Positions 9,352-17,828 of a stretch of DNA of 64,000 nt are shown piece after piece. Below the pieces are notes generated by a model. The model searched no databases and was not told the DNA's origin. It saw only the letters and a program-made list of their open reading frames with translations. Numbering within the stretch: the stretch's first letter is position 1; each line of letters starts with the position of its first letter. The DNA comes from Bacteroidia bacterium. Lineage in GTDB: Bacteria; Bacteroidota; Bacteroidia; UKL13-3. The stretch covers positions 62,001 to 126,000 of the forward strand of contig JALONP010000002.1 of assembly GCA_025454875.1 (NCBI GenBank), in the 5' to 3' direction. Both the position numbers and the translations under genes were made by a program.

Positions 9352-9521
9352 TGCAAAAGTGGATTGTATATAATTGGCTTGCTCTTGCAATACTTGCAAT
9401 TTTGGTTGCGGGTTATATAGCTGTGTTCGAACACTTTTTTAAAGATAAAGGTTACTTATACATTTTGCTTGCCATTGTATTTGGCTTGCTATTTTACAGA
9501 AAAAGGCATTTGCTGCGTTAG
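9351..9521 (+). CDS. Small two-helix membrane protein (56 residues)
   Basis: The start ATG shares its A with the lptC stop (TAATG). The product is 56 residues with two hydrophobic stretches (about 8-25 and 37-49) separated by a charged linker EHFFKDKG, ending in a basic tail RKRHLLR. That is the shape of a small inner-membrane hairpin with both ends inside. It is followed 19 bp later by the GldE-like gene, so it sits inside the operon. Function is unknown. The tight coupling and clean membrane pattern argue that it is real. Confidence 0.6.
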   Translation: MQKWIVYNWLALAILAILVAGYIAVFEHFFKDKGYLYILLAIVFGLLFYRKRHLLR

Positions 9522-9540
9522 CATTTATATATTTGAAAAC

Positions 9541-10800
9541 ATGGATTACCTCATCATTATTATTGGCAGCATTTTAATGTCGGCATTTTTTTCAGGGATG
9601 GAAATTGCCTTTATCTCTGCTAATAAATTGCTAATTGAACTCAAAAATAAACAAGGAAGTTTATCGGCACGTATCTTATCACCTTTTGTAAGTAACCCTT
9701 CACGCTTTATAAGCACCACTTTGGTTGGCAACAACATTGGGTTGGTTATTTATGGAATATACATGGCAAAGGTGCTCGATCCGCAAATTGGTGCGTGGTT
9801 ACCTGCTGCTGCTGATAACCGCTTTTTGCTGTTGTTTTTGTCGAGTATTTTGTCGACCGCATTGGTATTGGTAACGGGAGAGTTTATTCCCAAAGTACTT
9901 TTTCGCATTAACCCCGATATTATTCTACGTGTTTTGGCGGTTCCATTTTTGCTCACCTATTACTTGTTTTGGCCGCTGGTACATTTTATTACGTGGCTAG
10001 CCAAAGTATTACTCAACCGCTTGTTTCGGTTTAGGGTAGCTGAAACAACCCCAGTATTTAGCCGTGTGGATTTGGACCAATACATTGCAGATAGTGTTGA
10101 AGACCTTGAAGAGGATGCTGATGTAGATACCGAAATGTTTCGAAATGCGCTCGATTTTGCTAATGTAAAAGTGCGCGATTGCATGACTCCAAGAACGGAG
10201 CTTGTGAGCATTCACTTAGCTGCAGATGTGGAAGAGTTGTATCAAAAATTTGTAGCAACTGGCTTGTCAAAAATCTTAGTGCATCAGGGTAGCAGCGATC
10301 ACATAATTGGTTATGTACACCAAAAAGATGTATTTACCAAACCCCAAACCATTCGTTCGGTTTTAATCCCAATTGAAATTGCAACCGAAACCATGCCGGC
10401 AAATGAACTGCTCAATGTATTTACCCGCACACATAAAAGCATTGCATTGGTGGTAGATGAATTGGGCGTTACTGCTGGAGTTGTGACAATTGAAGACATT
10501 ATGGAAGAAATTTTTGGGGAGATTGAAGATGAGCATGATGTGGACCAACTCACCGAAAAAAAATTAGACGATCATACGTATTTGTTATCTGCCAGACTTG
10601 AAATAGATTACCTGAATAACAAATACGATTTGCAGCTACCCGAAGGTGATTACCAAACGTTGGGTGGATTTATTTTTGCGCAGCATGAAAATATACCAAC
10701 ACGTGGCGAAACAATTGTAATAGAGCCGTTCCGATTCACCATTATTTCAATTACCAATACACGCATTAACGAGGTGAAACTCGAACGCATTAGCTTGTAG
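9541..10800 (+). CDS. CNNM/CBS/CorC_HlyC-domain membrane protein (hemolysin family, GldE-like)
   Basis: 419 residues from the ATG at 9541. The in-frame Met at 9469 would overlap the small membrane gene and was rejected. Order: a DUF21/CNNM membrane domain (SAFFSGMEIAFISANK, four hydrophobic segments to ~170), a pair of CBS domains (~205-330, with VRDCMTPRTELV and SIALVVDELGVTAGVVTIEDI), the EEIFGEIEDEHD hinge, and a CorC_HlyC domain (YQTLGGFIFAQ...GETIVIEPFRFTI). The family covers Mg/Co efflux proteins. In Flavobacteriia the gliding protein GldE belongs here. Without gldD beside it, the GldE label is tentative. Confidence 0.88.
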   Translation: MDYLIIIIGSILMSAFFSGMEIAFISANKLLIELKNKQGSLSARILSPFVSNPSRFISTTLVGNNIGLVIYGIYMAKVLDPQIGAWLPAAADNRFLLLFLSSILSTALVLVTGEFIPKVLFRINPDIILRVLAVPFLLTYYLFWPLVHFITWLAKVLLNRLFRFRVAETTPVFSRVDLDQYIADSVEDLEEDADVDTEMFRNALDFANVKVRDCMTPRTELVSIHLAADVEELYQKFVATGLSKILVHQGSSDHIIGYVHQKDVFTKPQTIRSVLIPIEIATETMPANELLNVFTRTHKSIALVVDELGVTAGVVTIEDIMEEIFGEIEDEHDVDQLTEKKLDDHTYLLSARLEIDYLNNKYDLQLPEGDYQTLGGFIFAQHENIPTRGETIVIEPFRFTIISITNTRINEVKLERISL

Positions 10801-10805
10801 TTGCG

Positions 10806-11813
10806 TTAACTAAGCATCGGTGCGGCCTCTATGGGTTGGCCAAATGCTTCAGCAATTTCGGCTAAGGTATCAATTATATCTTGAGCATTATTGGCCGTTA
10901 CCAAACGCGTTCGGTAAGGTTTAAAGTTGGGCAGACCTTGGAAATAATGTGTGTAATGCCTGCGCATTTCTACAATACCTACCCATTCGCCTTTCCACTC
11001 AATTGACTTTTGCAAATGGGCGCTGCATACTTGAATTCGATTGGCCAAGGTTGGTTCTGGTAAATGGGTACCTGTAGCCATAAAATGTTTTACCTCATTA
11101 AAAATCCAAGGATAGCCGATTGCAGCTCGACCTATCATGATGCCATCAACCCCAAAACGATTGCGGTAGTCAAGAGCCTTTTCAGGGGAGTCAATATCAC
11201 CATTGCCAAAAATTGGAATATGAATACGGGGGTTGTTTTTGATGCGCGCAATTAATGTCCAATCAGCATCACCTTTATACATTTGTGCCCTTGTTCGGCC
11301 GTGCACAGTGAGTGCTTTAATTCCTACGTCTTGCAATCGCTCAGCTACCTCTTCTACATTTTTGCTGTCTTCGTCCCAACCCAATCGGGTTTTAACCGTT
11401 ACGGGTAAATTGGTTGAGCGCACCACAGCTTCGGTAACCTTTACCATTTTGGGTAAATCTTTTAAAATAGCTGCACCCGCGCCTTTGCACACCACTTTTT
11501 TCACTGGGCAACCGAAATTGATATCAACCAAATCAGGTTGAGCAGCATCCACTATTTGTGCAGATAAGCCCATTGATTCTTCATCACCACCAAAAATTTG
11601 AATTCCAATTGGCCGTTCAGAATCATAAATATCCAACTTCTGGCGGCTTTTAATGGCATTGCGGATTAATCCTTCAGACGATATAAACTCGGTGTACATT
11701 AAATCAGCACCGTTCTGTTTGCACACCGCCCTAAAAGGAGGATCGCTTACATCTTCCATCGGGGCGAGCAGCAGTGGAAAGTCGCCTAATATTATGTTCC
11801 CAATTTTTACCAT
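10806..11813 (-). CDS. dusB: tRNA-dihydrouridine synthase, DusB type
   Basis: 335 residues from the ATG at 11813. The longer reading from 11855 adds 14 residues that would overlap the divergent gene's start. It reduces uridine to dihydrouridine in tRNA with FMN/NADPH. Motifs: FPLLLAPMEDVSDPPFRAVC (FMN site), DINFGCPVKKVVCKGAG with the catalytic Cys, PVTVKTRLGWDEDS, LTVHGRTRAQMYKG, IFGNGDIDSPE and GIMIGRAAIGYPWIF. The C-terminal helical domain has RRHYTHYFQGLPNFK. It converges tail to tail with the GldE-like gene with only 5 bp between stops. Confidence 0.93.
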   Translation of the reverse strand: MVKIGNIILGDFPLLLAPMEDVSDPPFRAVCKQNGADLMYTEFISSEGLIRNAIKSRQKLDIYDSERPIGIQIFGGDEESMGLSAQIVDAAQPDLVDINFGCPVKKVVCKGAGAAILKDLPKMVKVTEAVVRSTNLPVTVKTRLGWDEDSKNVEEVAERLQDVGIKALTVHGRTRAQMYKGDADWTLIARIKNNPRIHIPIFGNGDIDSPEKALDYRNRFGVDGIMIGRAAIGYPWIFNEVKHFMATGTHLPEPTLANRIQVCSAHLQKSIEWKGEWVGIVEMRRHYTHYFQGLPNFKPYRTRLVTANNAQDIIDTLAEIAEAFGQPIEAAPMLS

Positions 11814-11841
11814 TGTATATTGCGGGCACAAAAATAGGCAA

Positions 11842-12771
11842 ATGTTGGAAACCAAACCGCTAAACCCATTCCTTTTCTTTATTACCCGCTTGCTTATGCT
11901 TATTGGGATGATGATTGTATTTGGATCATTAGCCTACATGGTTGGGGTTTACGGGAGTAAATGGCTATTCGGAATTGATTTGATGCAATCTCCTTACTTG
12001 TTAACTGATTTGGTCAACAATCCGCAGGTATTGCCTGCTGCTAAGTGGATGCAGGTAACGTTAAGTACCGGTTTATTATTGATACCAGCTTTGGTGTTTC
12101 CCAATGCATTGCAAGAGTCTACGTTTACTTTTAACCGATTAGCTGGTATGCCTCAAACCAAATGGTTTGTATTTGCAATTGTGTTGTGGTTGGTAAGCAT
12201 ACCTATGGTTGGCGCATTGATAACATGGAATCAACAAGTAGAACTTCCATTACAGTGGCAAGCTTTGGAACAGCAATTAAAAGCATCGGAAACGGCCGCC
12301 AATCAAATGACCAAGGCCTTTTTACAAGGCGATTCTATGGGCACCTTTTGGGTAAATTTGTTTGTAATGGCTTTACTGCCCTCTGTTGCCGAAGAACTTT
12401 TTTTTAGAGGAGCCCTACAACAATTGGTGATGCGCGTAATGCCAAATATGCATCTGGCAATTGTGTTGGTAGCAATTGTATTCAGCAGTTTTCACATGCA
12501 GTTTTATGGATGGGTACCTAGGTTTGTATTGGGTGTTTTTTTAGGATATGTATTTGCTTGCAGCCAATCAATGTGGCCTGCCATTTTTTTCCATTTCATT
12601 AACAATGCATTGTCGGTTACGGTATTGTATTTTCACCTCGATGAACGGATATACTGGATGTCGGAAACTTATGTTTTTCCAATGGTTATAACCATTTTAT
12701 CAGCAGCAGGGGTGATGGTATTATTGGGTTGGTTATACCGCAACCGAACGCTTACCACAAATGCAAGCTAA
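11842..12771 (+). CDS. CPBP-family intramembrane glutamic protease
   Basis: 309 residues from the ATG at 11842. An upstream Met at 11653 lies inside divergent dusB and was rejected. Several hydrophobic segments surround the conserved protease motifs: AEELFFRGALQQL (EExxxR, catalytic Glu pair), SSFHMQFYGWVPRFVLGVFLG (FxxxH) and IFFHFINNAL (HxxxN). This is the Abi/CAAX-processing (Rce1-like) family. In bacteria the substrates are mostly unknown. The start is 28 bp from the divergent dusB start. The stop overlaps the next gene by 11 nt. Confidence 0.88.
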   Translation: MLETKPLNPFLFFITRLLMLIGMMIVFGSLAYMVGVYGSKWLFGIDLMQSPYLLTDLVNNPQVLPAAKWMQVTLSTGLLLIPALVFPNALQESTFTFNRLAGMPQTKWFVFAIVLWLVSIPMVGALITWNQQVELPLQWQALEQQLKASETAANQMTKAFLQGDSMGTFWVNLFVMALLPSVAEELFFRGALQQLVMRVMPNMHLAIVLVAIVFSSFHMQFYGWVPRFVLGVFLGYVFACSQSMWPAIFFHFINNALSVTVLYFHLDERIYWMSETYVFPMVITILSAAGVMVLLGWLYRNRTLTTNAS

Positions 12772-12979
12772 TTGGACCCATATTTTTACGGCAACCAGCG
12801 AACTTGAGGCGGCCATTATTACCGATATGCTTGAGGCAAAAGGCATTAAAGCAGTTACACTTAACAAACGTGATAGTAGCTATTTAGCTTTTGGAAACAT
12901 CGAGGTATATTGCAGCCCTGATGAAGCCATAGCAGCATTGCATTGGATACAACACAACCAACACACGAATGAAAAATAA
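12761..12979 (+). CDS. DUF2007-type small protein
   Basis: 72 residues. The pattern TATSELEAAIITDMLEAKGIKAVTLNKRDSS followed by a hydrophobic IEVYCSPDEAIAALHWI matches the DUF2007 'putative signal transducing protein' domain, a small GlnB-like alpha/beta fold. The start overlaps the protease gene by 11 nt and the end overlaps cdsA by 11 nt, so it is firmly part of the operon. The molecular role is not known. Confidence 0.8.
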   Translation: MQANWTHIFTATSELEAAIITDMLEAKGIKAVTLNKRDSSYLAFGNIEVYCSPDEAIAALHWIQHNQHTNEK

Positions 12980-13790
12980 TTTTACACAACGGGCCATTAC
13001 CGGAGGATTGTTTGTAACAGCAGTTGCAGGTGCAACACTTTGGAATCAGTGGTCGTTTTTTGTGCTTTTGTTTGCCATCCAATTTTTATGCTTACTCGAG
13101 TTTTATGAGTTGGTATTACCTCATCAAAGTTGGATTGAAAAATACTTAGGCATCATAACTGGATCTATTGTGTTGGTGATGTTTGCCTTGATTTTTTCCA
13201 CTCATTTATCACTCGCGTGGTATTACCATTTGATACCTATCTTTTTGCTGTTGTTTATTATTAAACTCTACGAAAATACACACAGTGAATTTTCAACGCT
13301 GGCATTTCAAATTTTGGGGATGGTGTACATTACCATGCCAATCGTGATGTTGGCTAAAATGGGTTACCTCAATAGCCTCGATTACAGTGCTGGACTACCA
13401 ATGGGCTTTTTCATTTTGTTGTGGACCAGCGATACAGGAGCATACCTTGCTGGGCGCACATTGGGTAAACACAAATTGTTTGAACGTGTGTCGCCAAAAA
13501 AAACTTGGGAAGGTTCAGCAGGCGGATTGGCACTAACCGTTGTTGTTTCAATTGTGTTGGCGCAATTTGAGTTGTTTGATGCCATTGATTTATTAGATTG
13601 GATTGTGAGCGCCATTTTAATTGTGGTGTTTGGTACTTATGGCGATTTGTTTGAGTCGTTGCTTAAACGCAATTTGCATATCAAAGATTCAGGTACCATT
13701 TTGCCAGGACACGGAGGTGCACTCGATCGGTTTGATGGACTTTTTTTAGCAGTTCCTGCTGTGTTTTTTTATTTATTGTTTACAACCTAA
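12969..13790 (+). CDS. cdsA: Phosphatidate cytidylyltransferase
   Basis: 273 residues with about seven membrane segments. It makes CDP-diacylglycerol from phosphatidic acid and CTP, the branch point of phospholipid synthesis. The diagnostic part is SPKKTWEGSAGG near 180 and the signature YGDLFESLLKRNLHIKDSG...LPGHGGALDRFDG with its metal-binding Asp residues. Normal length. It lies between DUF2007 and SRPBCC genes in one plus-strand run. Confidence 0.95.
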   Translation: MKNNFTQRAITGGLFVTAVAGATLWNQWSFFVLLFAIQFLCLLEFYELVLPHQSWIEKYLGIITGSIVLVMFALIFSTHLSLAWYYHLIPIFLLLFIIKLYENTHSEFSTLAFQILGMVYITMPIVMLAKMGYLNSLDYSAGLPMGFFILLWTSDTGAYLAGRTLGKHKLFERVSPKKTWEGSAGGLALTVVVSIVLAQFELFDAIDLLDWIVSAILIVVFGTYGDLFESLLKRNLHIKDSGTILPGHGGALDRFDGLFLAVPAVFFYLLFTT

Positions 13791-13808
13791 ACTGAAGCAG
13801 TTGGTAGC

Positions 13809-14339
13809 ATGAAATTGTTCAAAATCTATTTATTGTTGTTTGCCATTGTGCTGGCATTTGTAGGTATTAGCCGATTTTTTAACCCAAAGTACGAAGTGCG
13901 CGAAAACATTGTAGTTGAAAAACCATTGCATGAAGTATTTGTGTATTTAACTGATTTACCTAAATGGGAACAATGGAGTTTATGGAACACCGATGCAGAC
14001 TCAACATTGGTATTTTTCTACAACAAACAACAAGGCACCAAAGGAGCTCGACAATATTTTTCTGGCGAATTGGTGGGTAAAGGTTTTATTGAGATTACCA
14101 CTTGTATACCTGATACTGCATTTGCTTACCGCATGTACATGCGCGAAGGAGAGCTTACAGCAAGCGGAGTGTTTTCGTTGCGTGCAATTGACTCAATGCA
14201 AACTGAAATTAGTTGGTCAGATACAGGCAATGTTGGGAATAATCCACTTAAACGTTATTTGATTCCAATGGTTACCAAAAATACGGCAGCCTCGTTTGCG
14301 CAAGGATTGACGCGTATTAAACAACAACTGGAGCGTTAA
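13809..14339 (+). CDS. SRPBCC (START-like) family protein with N-terminal membrane anchor
   Basis: 176 residues. A single hydrophobic helix (about 5-20) is followed by a polyketide cyclase/dehydrase-like domain: VVEKPLHEVFVYLTDLPKWEQWS near 38-60, then alternating strands and a closing helix NTAASFAQGLTRIKQQLE. These domains bind hydrophobic ligands in a deep cavity. The ligand and role are unknown. It starts 18 bp after cdsA and is probably co-transcribed, which could suggest a lipid-related role (inference). Confidence 0.8.
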   Translation: MKLFKIYLLLFAIVLAFVGISRFFNPKYEVRENIVVEKPLHEVFVYLTDLPKWEQWSLWNTDADSTLVFFYNKQQGTKGARQYFSGELVGKGFIEITTCIPDTAFAYRMYMREGELTASGVFSLRAIDSMQTEISWSDTGNVGNNPLKRYLIPMVTKNTAASFAQGLTRIKQQLER

Positions 14340-14438
14340 GTAAATGTTGAGGATTGAGGGTTGAGTGATAAATGTTGAGTGTTGAATATTGCATGCTAAA
14401 TGACCACTGCCCATAGTCTAATGACCAATGCCCTGCAC

Positions 14439-14468
14439 CACTTCTCGATACGAGCCTGCGGCTCTACT
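14439..14468. repeat. REP-like element, partial copy
   Basis: Thirty bases identical to the first part of the element at 14639, starting CACTTCTCGATACGAGCC and ending GGCTCTACT. After that this copy diverges, so its closing arm (CGAAGTG) is lost. Confidence 0.65.
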
Positions 14469-14534
14469 TGCATTAACGGTTGGATTCTTATTATCAAATC
14501 ATCTCATCATCTAATTAACAAAAAAATCTGTGTA

Positions 14535-14552
14535 TCCCGGTAGCTATAGGGA
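14535..14552. repeat. 18-bp palindrome TCCCGGTAGCTATAGGGA
   Basis: Differs at two positions from the perfect palindrome TCCCGATAGCTATCGGGA found at 62672-62689. This suggests a dispersed palindromic repeat family in this genome. Confidence 0.6.
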
Positions 14553-14638
14553 GTAGCGATTTTTTTTACCGCAGCGACCACAGCGTTAAGACAAAGTGCA
14601 CAGCGATAAGCCCAATTACCAGTGTTTGCGGCCAACAT

Positions 14639-14675
14639 CACTTCTCGATACGAGCCTGCGGCTCTACTCGAAGTG
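14639..14675. repeat. REP-like imperfect hairpin element, full copy
   Basis: 37 bases. The left arm CACTTCTCGATACGAGCC can fold on the right arm GGCTCTACTCGAAGTG with two unpaired bases, leaving a TGC loop. The shape and intergenic position fit REP/BIME-like elements. A partial copy lies 200 bp upstream. Confidence 0.65.
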
Positions 14676-14755
14676 ACGGTTGCACTAACCAATCACCAAC
14701 TAATTACCATTGACAAGTGACCATTGCCAACTGCCTAATTCAAAATTAAAAAATG

Positions 14756-14778
14756 AGCATTCAAACTTCCCAATTCGT
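14756..14778. repeat. 23-bp direct repeat, copy A
   Basis: The sequence begins AGCATTCAAACTTCCC and ends AATTCGT. It is identical to 16705-16727 in the same orientation. The two copies bracket the T9SS cargo gene and the T9SS gene stump. Confidence 0.75.
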
Positions 14779-14800
14779 GATTCCGAATACATAACTCCTC

Positions 14801-16273
14801 TTAATGTTGCACCACGAGTTTATGTGTGCTTTGGTTCCCATTAAGCAATTGCACGTTAATTAGATACAAGCCATTGGGTAAATGTCCTATTTCAATGGAG
14901 TTGTTATTTAACAAACCTTTCCAAACTTGTTGGCCAGTTATGCTGGTGATGCTCACTTGTGCCACTTGCCCTCCAGCAATACTCACCGTATGGTTAGCTG
15001 GGTTTGGGTAAATAGACACCGTTGAACTTTTTAGTTTTGTTTGTTGCTCAAGGCCTACGTTCCAACCACGTTGGTCAGTTTGCCAAACATGAGGCCGCTT
15101 GGCCATTACCTCACCTTGTGGCGAGTAGTAATATTTAAAGCCCGACATAACATAACTGCCGCTGCGCAGTTGGACGGCCGATGAAACAATATAATCATTG
15201 GATTCGGGCATTTGTTTGTCTTTTATTGGTTCATAATTACTATTATACAAAGTTATTCCTCTGTAGTTATACTTCATCCAATTATTATTCGCAACTGGAA
15301 TAATTTCTCTAGAGCCAATAATATCTGTGTAAAGTCGTTTGTCAAGAGAAAGTGTCCCTTTTGGTTTTACCTCAAATATTGATGTAGCGAATCCCATAAT
15401 CGTATCTGTTATCTCCACTGCTAGCATTAAGGGATATCCAATTTGCCGTTGGAAAAAATTTATACTGAATCCAATATTATATCCTAAATCCCATAAAAAA
15501 GAGTCTTTATCAAGAAGTTCTAAATTATTAGAGAAACAGTATACAACAGGTATTGTTAACGTAGTACCTCCACTATAATAGCCAGCAACTCCAATAGTAC
15601 TATCAGGTAAAATGTGTAACGAACTAAAGTGTTGCGTTGATGGAGTATCCTCACCCGCAATAAAAGTAGCCGTATTTAAAACAGTACCTTTATCGTCAAG
15701 TTCTATTAAACCATACAAAAAAGCGTTTAGGTTACGGTTATCAATACTTGCAAGCGCATAATAATGTCCATTGTATGGATTGTATAGGGCTTCATAAAAA
15801 CCATAATTTTCATAAAAACTGCCTATACTTTTTTGCCACATAATATTACCAAATTTGTCTAAACGCATAAGCAAGCCACACGAGAAACCACACTGACCAG
15901 AGCCACGTGTATTACCAATAACCAACAATCCAGAGTCAGGGGTTATGCACCCTACACTTCCCATATCTATTGTTGGCGAATCAGCATTTAACATCAACCT
16001 CTTCAACTCATTACCACAAGAGTCTAAATAAAGCAATCCAATTCGGGTATTCTCGCTACCTTCAATATACAAAACAGTATCACGGTGAACAGCAGTTGAC
16101 ACTACATACCCACCATTAGGTAATTGCTTAACGCCTGAATAAAAATTGGTGTAAAACGGAAGCGAAAAATTAGCAGCGCATTGGCCAAATGCGGCTTGGC
16201 AGCAGAGCCATAAAAGCCCTGCTGCTAGCCACTGTTTGGTGTGTTCACCCCTAGTGTACCACAAGTTTGCCAT
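14801..16273 (-). CDS. T9SS-sorted secreted protein, propeller-like
   Basis: About 490 residues if started at the ATG at 16273. That start gives a credible signal peptide (hydrophobic WLAAGLLWLCCQAAFG, cleavage near GQC) and overlaps the upstream gene stump by about 20 nt. A reading from 16339 adds a non-signal-like leader. The body has repeated LDKFGN/LDDKGT and TPDSGLLVIGNTRGSGQ-type units, as in secreted beta-propeller proteins. The C-terminal ~75 residues are a T9SS sorting domain (STVSIYPNPANHTVSI, ITGQQVWKG, LPNGLYLINVQL). Expected to be exported and released or surface-attached. Specific function unknown. Confidence 0.75.
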   Translation of the reverse strand: MANLWYTRGEHTKQWLAAGLLWLCCQAAFGQCAANFSLPFYTNFYSGVKQLPNGGYVVSTAVHRDTVLYIEGSENTRIGLLYLDSCGNELKRLMLNADSPTIDMGSVGCITPDSGLLVIGNTRGSGQCGFSCGLLMRLDKFGNIMWQKSIGSFYENYGFYEALYNPYNGHYYALASIDNRNLNAFLYGLIELDDKGTVLNTATFIAGEDTPSTQHFSSLHILPDSTIGVAGYYSGGTTLTIPVVYCFSNNLELLDKDSFLWDLGYNIGFSINFFQRQIGYPLMLAVEITDTIMGFATSIFEVKPKGTLSLDKRLYTDIIGSREIIPVANNNWMKYNYRGITLYNSNYEPIKDKQMPESNDYIVSSAVQLRSGSYVMSGFKYYYSPQGEVMAKRPHVWQTDQRGWNVGLEQQTKLKSSTVSIYPNPANHTVSIAGGQVAQVSITSITGQQVWKGLLNNNSIEIGHLPNGLYLINVQLLNGNQSTHKLVVQH

Positions 16274-16643
16274 AATGTAGCAATTGTTGCTGTTCATTGT
16301 ATATTTGGTATAAGAACAAGCCTTTAGCTTGGGTATCAATAGTTATTGGTTGCCCTGCAACTACATTTTGTTTTAATACCACAGTCCCGGTAATATCAGT
16401 AAGGGTAATGCTGCTATTGGCCGGCAAGTTGCCTCTTACATAAAATTGCTGTTGTGTAGGGTTTGGATAAATAGACACCGTTGAACCTTGTTCGGTTGCA
16501 TATTGTTGTTGTAATGATGTTGGCATTGTTTTTTGCATGGCACATAAATCAATTACATCAGTTGTACCCAACCTCCACTCAGCCAAGGTACGCGAAACAG
16601 TTGTATATTCTGTATTATTATACACAACCTGAAAATAAAACCT
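16251..16643 (-). pseudogene. C-terminal stump of a T9SS-sorted protein
   Basis: The open frame begins right after an in-frame TGA and has no ATG or signal peptide, only a GTG at 16625. Homology-like sequence extends upstream of that GTG (SITGRFYFQVVYNNTEYTT), which is typical of the last body segment before a sorting domain. The rest is a T9SS type A domain (STVSIYPNPTQQQFYV, LTDITGTVVLKQ, AKGLFLYQIYN). With no export signal the piece cannot function alone, so it is read as the remnant of a gene whose 5' part was lost. The upstream boundary is approximate. Confidence 0.7.
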
Positions 16644-16704
16644 GCCTGTAATACTTATCCCCGTGCATCATCCTTCGGTGAACTCAGTCTGACACTTTTT
16701 ATTA

Positions 16705-16727
16705 AGCATTCAAACTTCCCAATTCGT
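16705..16727. repeat. 23-bp direct repeat, copy B
   Basis: Identical to 14756-14778. It lies upstream of the gene stump in a 187-bp spacer that also contains CTTCGGTGAACTCAGTCTGA (around 16673-16692), a word that resembles another common Bacteroidota intergenic repeat. Confidence 0.75.
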
Positions 16728-16812
16728 ACTTCGTAATTTCAAATGCGTCACCTTGGGTGTACACAAGATAACAAAATCAATTCCTCCAACATTCATAATT
16801 GTTCTTCACCAA

Positions 16813-17823
16813 TTATGGGTTTTCGGTAAGTGTTTGTGCTGTTTGCAATACCTTGTTAAACGAATACTGTTGAATATACAAAACAGTTGAATCACCATTG
16901 ACAAAGCCATAATACGTTCCACCATCATAAGGCAATTCGTTTCCTTTATCGTCATAACGGGCTTTGGTTTTTTCGGTAATACCTTTGTAATAAAGTTCAA
17001 GCTTATGCTGGTTACCCCCTGCTGCCGTTAGGGTAATAATACTGAATGGCTTTTGCTTCCGAATCGAGTCAACTTGGGCTTGTGTAATATCAGGATCAAA
17101 ACCTTCGCCATACAATTGGGTAAAACAACCCAAATAATAATTTAACTTTTGGTTACCCGTTACCAGTTGTTGGTTGTTTTGCAATGCTGTTAGGCTGGGC
17201 TCAATTCCATTGGTAACCAAAAACGATTGGTTTGGCGTATTCGGGTACTCAACTTGTACCTTCTCTATTTGTTCGGCAGGTGTATTAAACACCAACTTGC
17301 TCCTCCACTGAATGGCAAATGGATAAAAACGAGGGGTTAGGTATCCAACAAAGCCTGGTATATGCAGAATAAATGGTGCTTCCGACCCTTCAATTAAGGC
17401 CATTGTGCCTGTTTGGTCAACTGTGGCTGGACCAATATACAATACCTTTTCCAATCCCTTCTGGTTGTACACTTCCACTTTAATTCCAGCAGTTGCTAAG
17501 GTTCCTACAACCGTATTCATTTGTTTTTCGGTAACTGGGTTACGCACTTGCATATCGTGCAAGGTGGTTAACAACAACTGCACTTTGGTAATATCGGCAC
17601 TGTACGCATTGTTTAATGTCCAACTGCCATTTTGTTGTTTGGTTAGCAGTACTTGGTTACCTTCTTTATCCGCCATAAATATGCGTGTAATTGATCCCGT
17701 GTCAGCAATGGCAAAATCGGTTCTGCCTTCACCTATGGTTCGCCAGGGCTTGCGCACCCATACAATATAAATGGTAGCTACAACTACCAATAACAACAAT
17801 AGCAATATGGTTTTTTTCGACAT
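16813..17823 (-). CDS. DUF4340-domain membrane-anchored protein of the GldFG-type ABC operon
   Basis: 336 residues. One N-terminal membrane helix (TILLLLLLVVVATIYIVWV) is followed by a periplasmic part with the repeated-fold pattern of DUF4340 (TDFAIADTGSITRIFMADKEG, NGSWTLNNAYSADITKVQLLL). It starts 5 bp after gldG stops and is the last gene of the minus-strand operon. DUF4340 proteins accompany GldG-type substrate-binding-like subunits in many genomes. The function is unknown. Confidence 0.8.
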   Translation of the reverse strand: MSKKTILLLLLLVVVATIYIVWVRKPWRTIGEGRTDFAIADTGSITRIFMADKEGNQVLLTKQQNGSWTLNNAYSADITKVQLLLTTLHDMQVRNPVTEKQMNTVVGTLATAGIKVEVYNQKGLEKVLYIGPATVDQTGTMALIEGSEAPFILHIPGFVGYLTPRFYPFAIQWRSKLVFNTPAEQIEKVQVEYPNTPNQSFLVTNGIEPSLTALQNNQQLVTGNQKLNYYLGCFTQLYGEGFDPDITQAQVDSIRKQKPFSIITLTAAGGNQHKLELYYKGITEKTKARYDDKGNELPYDGGTYYGFVNGDSTVLYIQQYSFNKVLQTAQTLTENP

Positions 17824-17828
17824 GGCTT

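Larger units (their letters stand above)
14340..14800. other. Repeat-rich spacer of 461 bp
   Basis: No gene. It holds GTTGAGTG-type words (14343-14390), two copies of a 30-base palindrome-like element (starting 14439 and 14639), a near-perfect 18-bp palindrome (14535-14552), runs of the word ACCATTGCCAA/ACCAATG, and one arm of a 23-bp direct repeat (14756-14778). The density of short repeats suggests a hotspot for slippage or recombination rather than regulatory sites. Confidence 0.7.
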
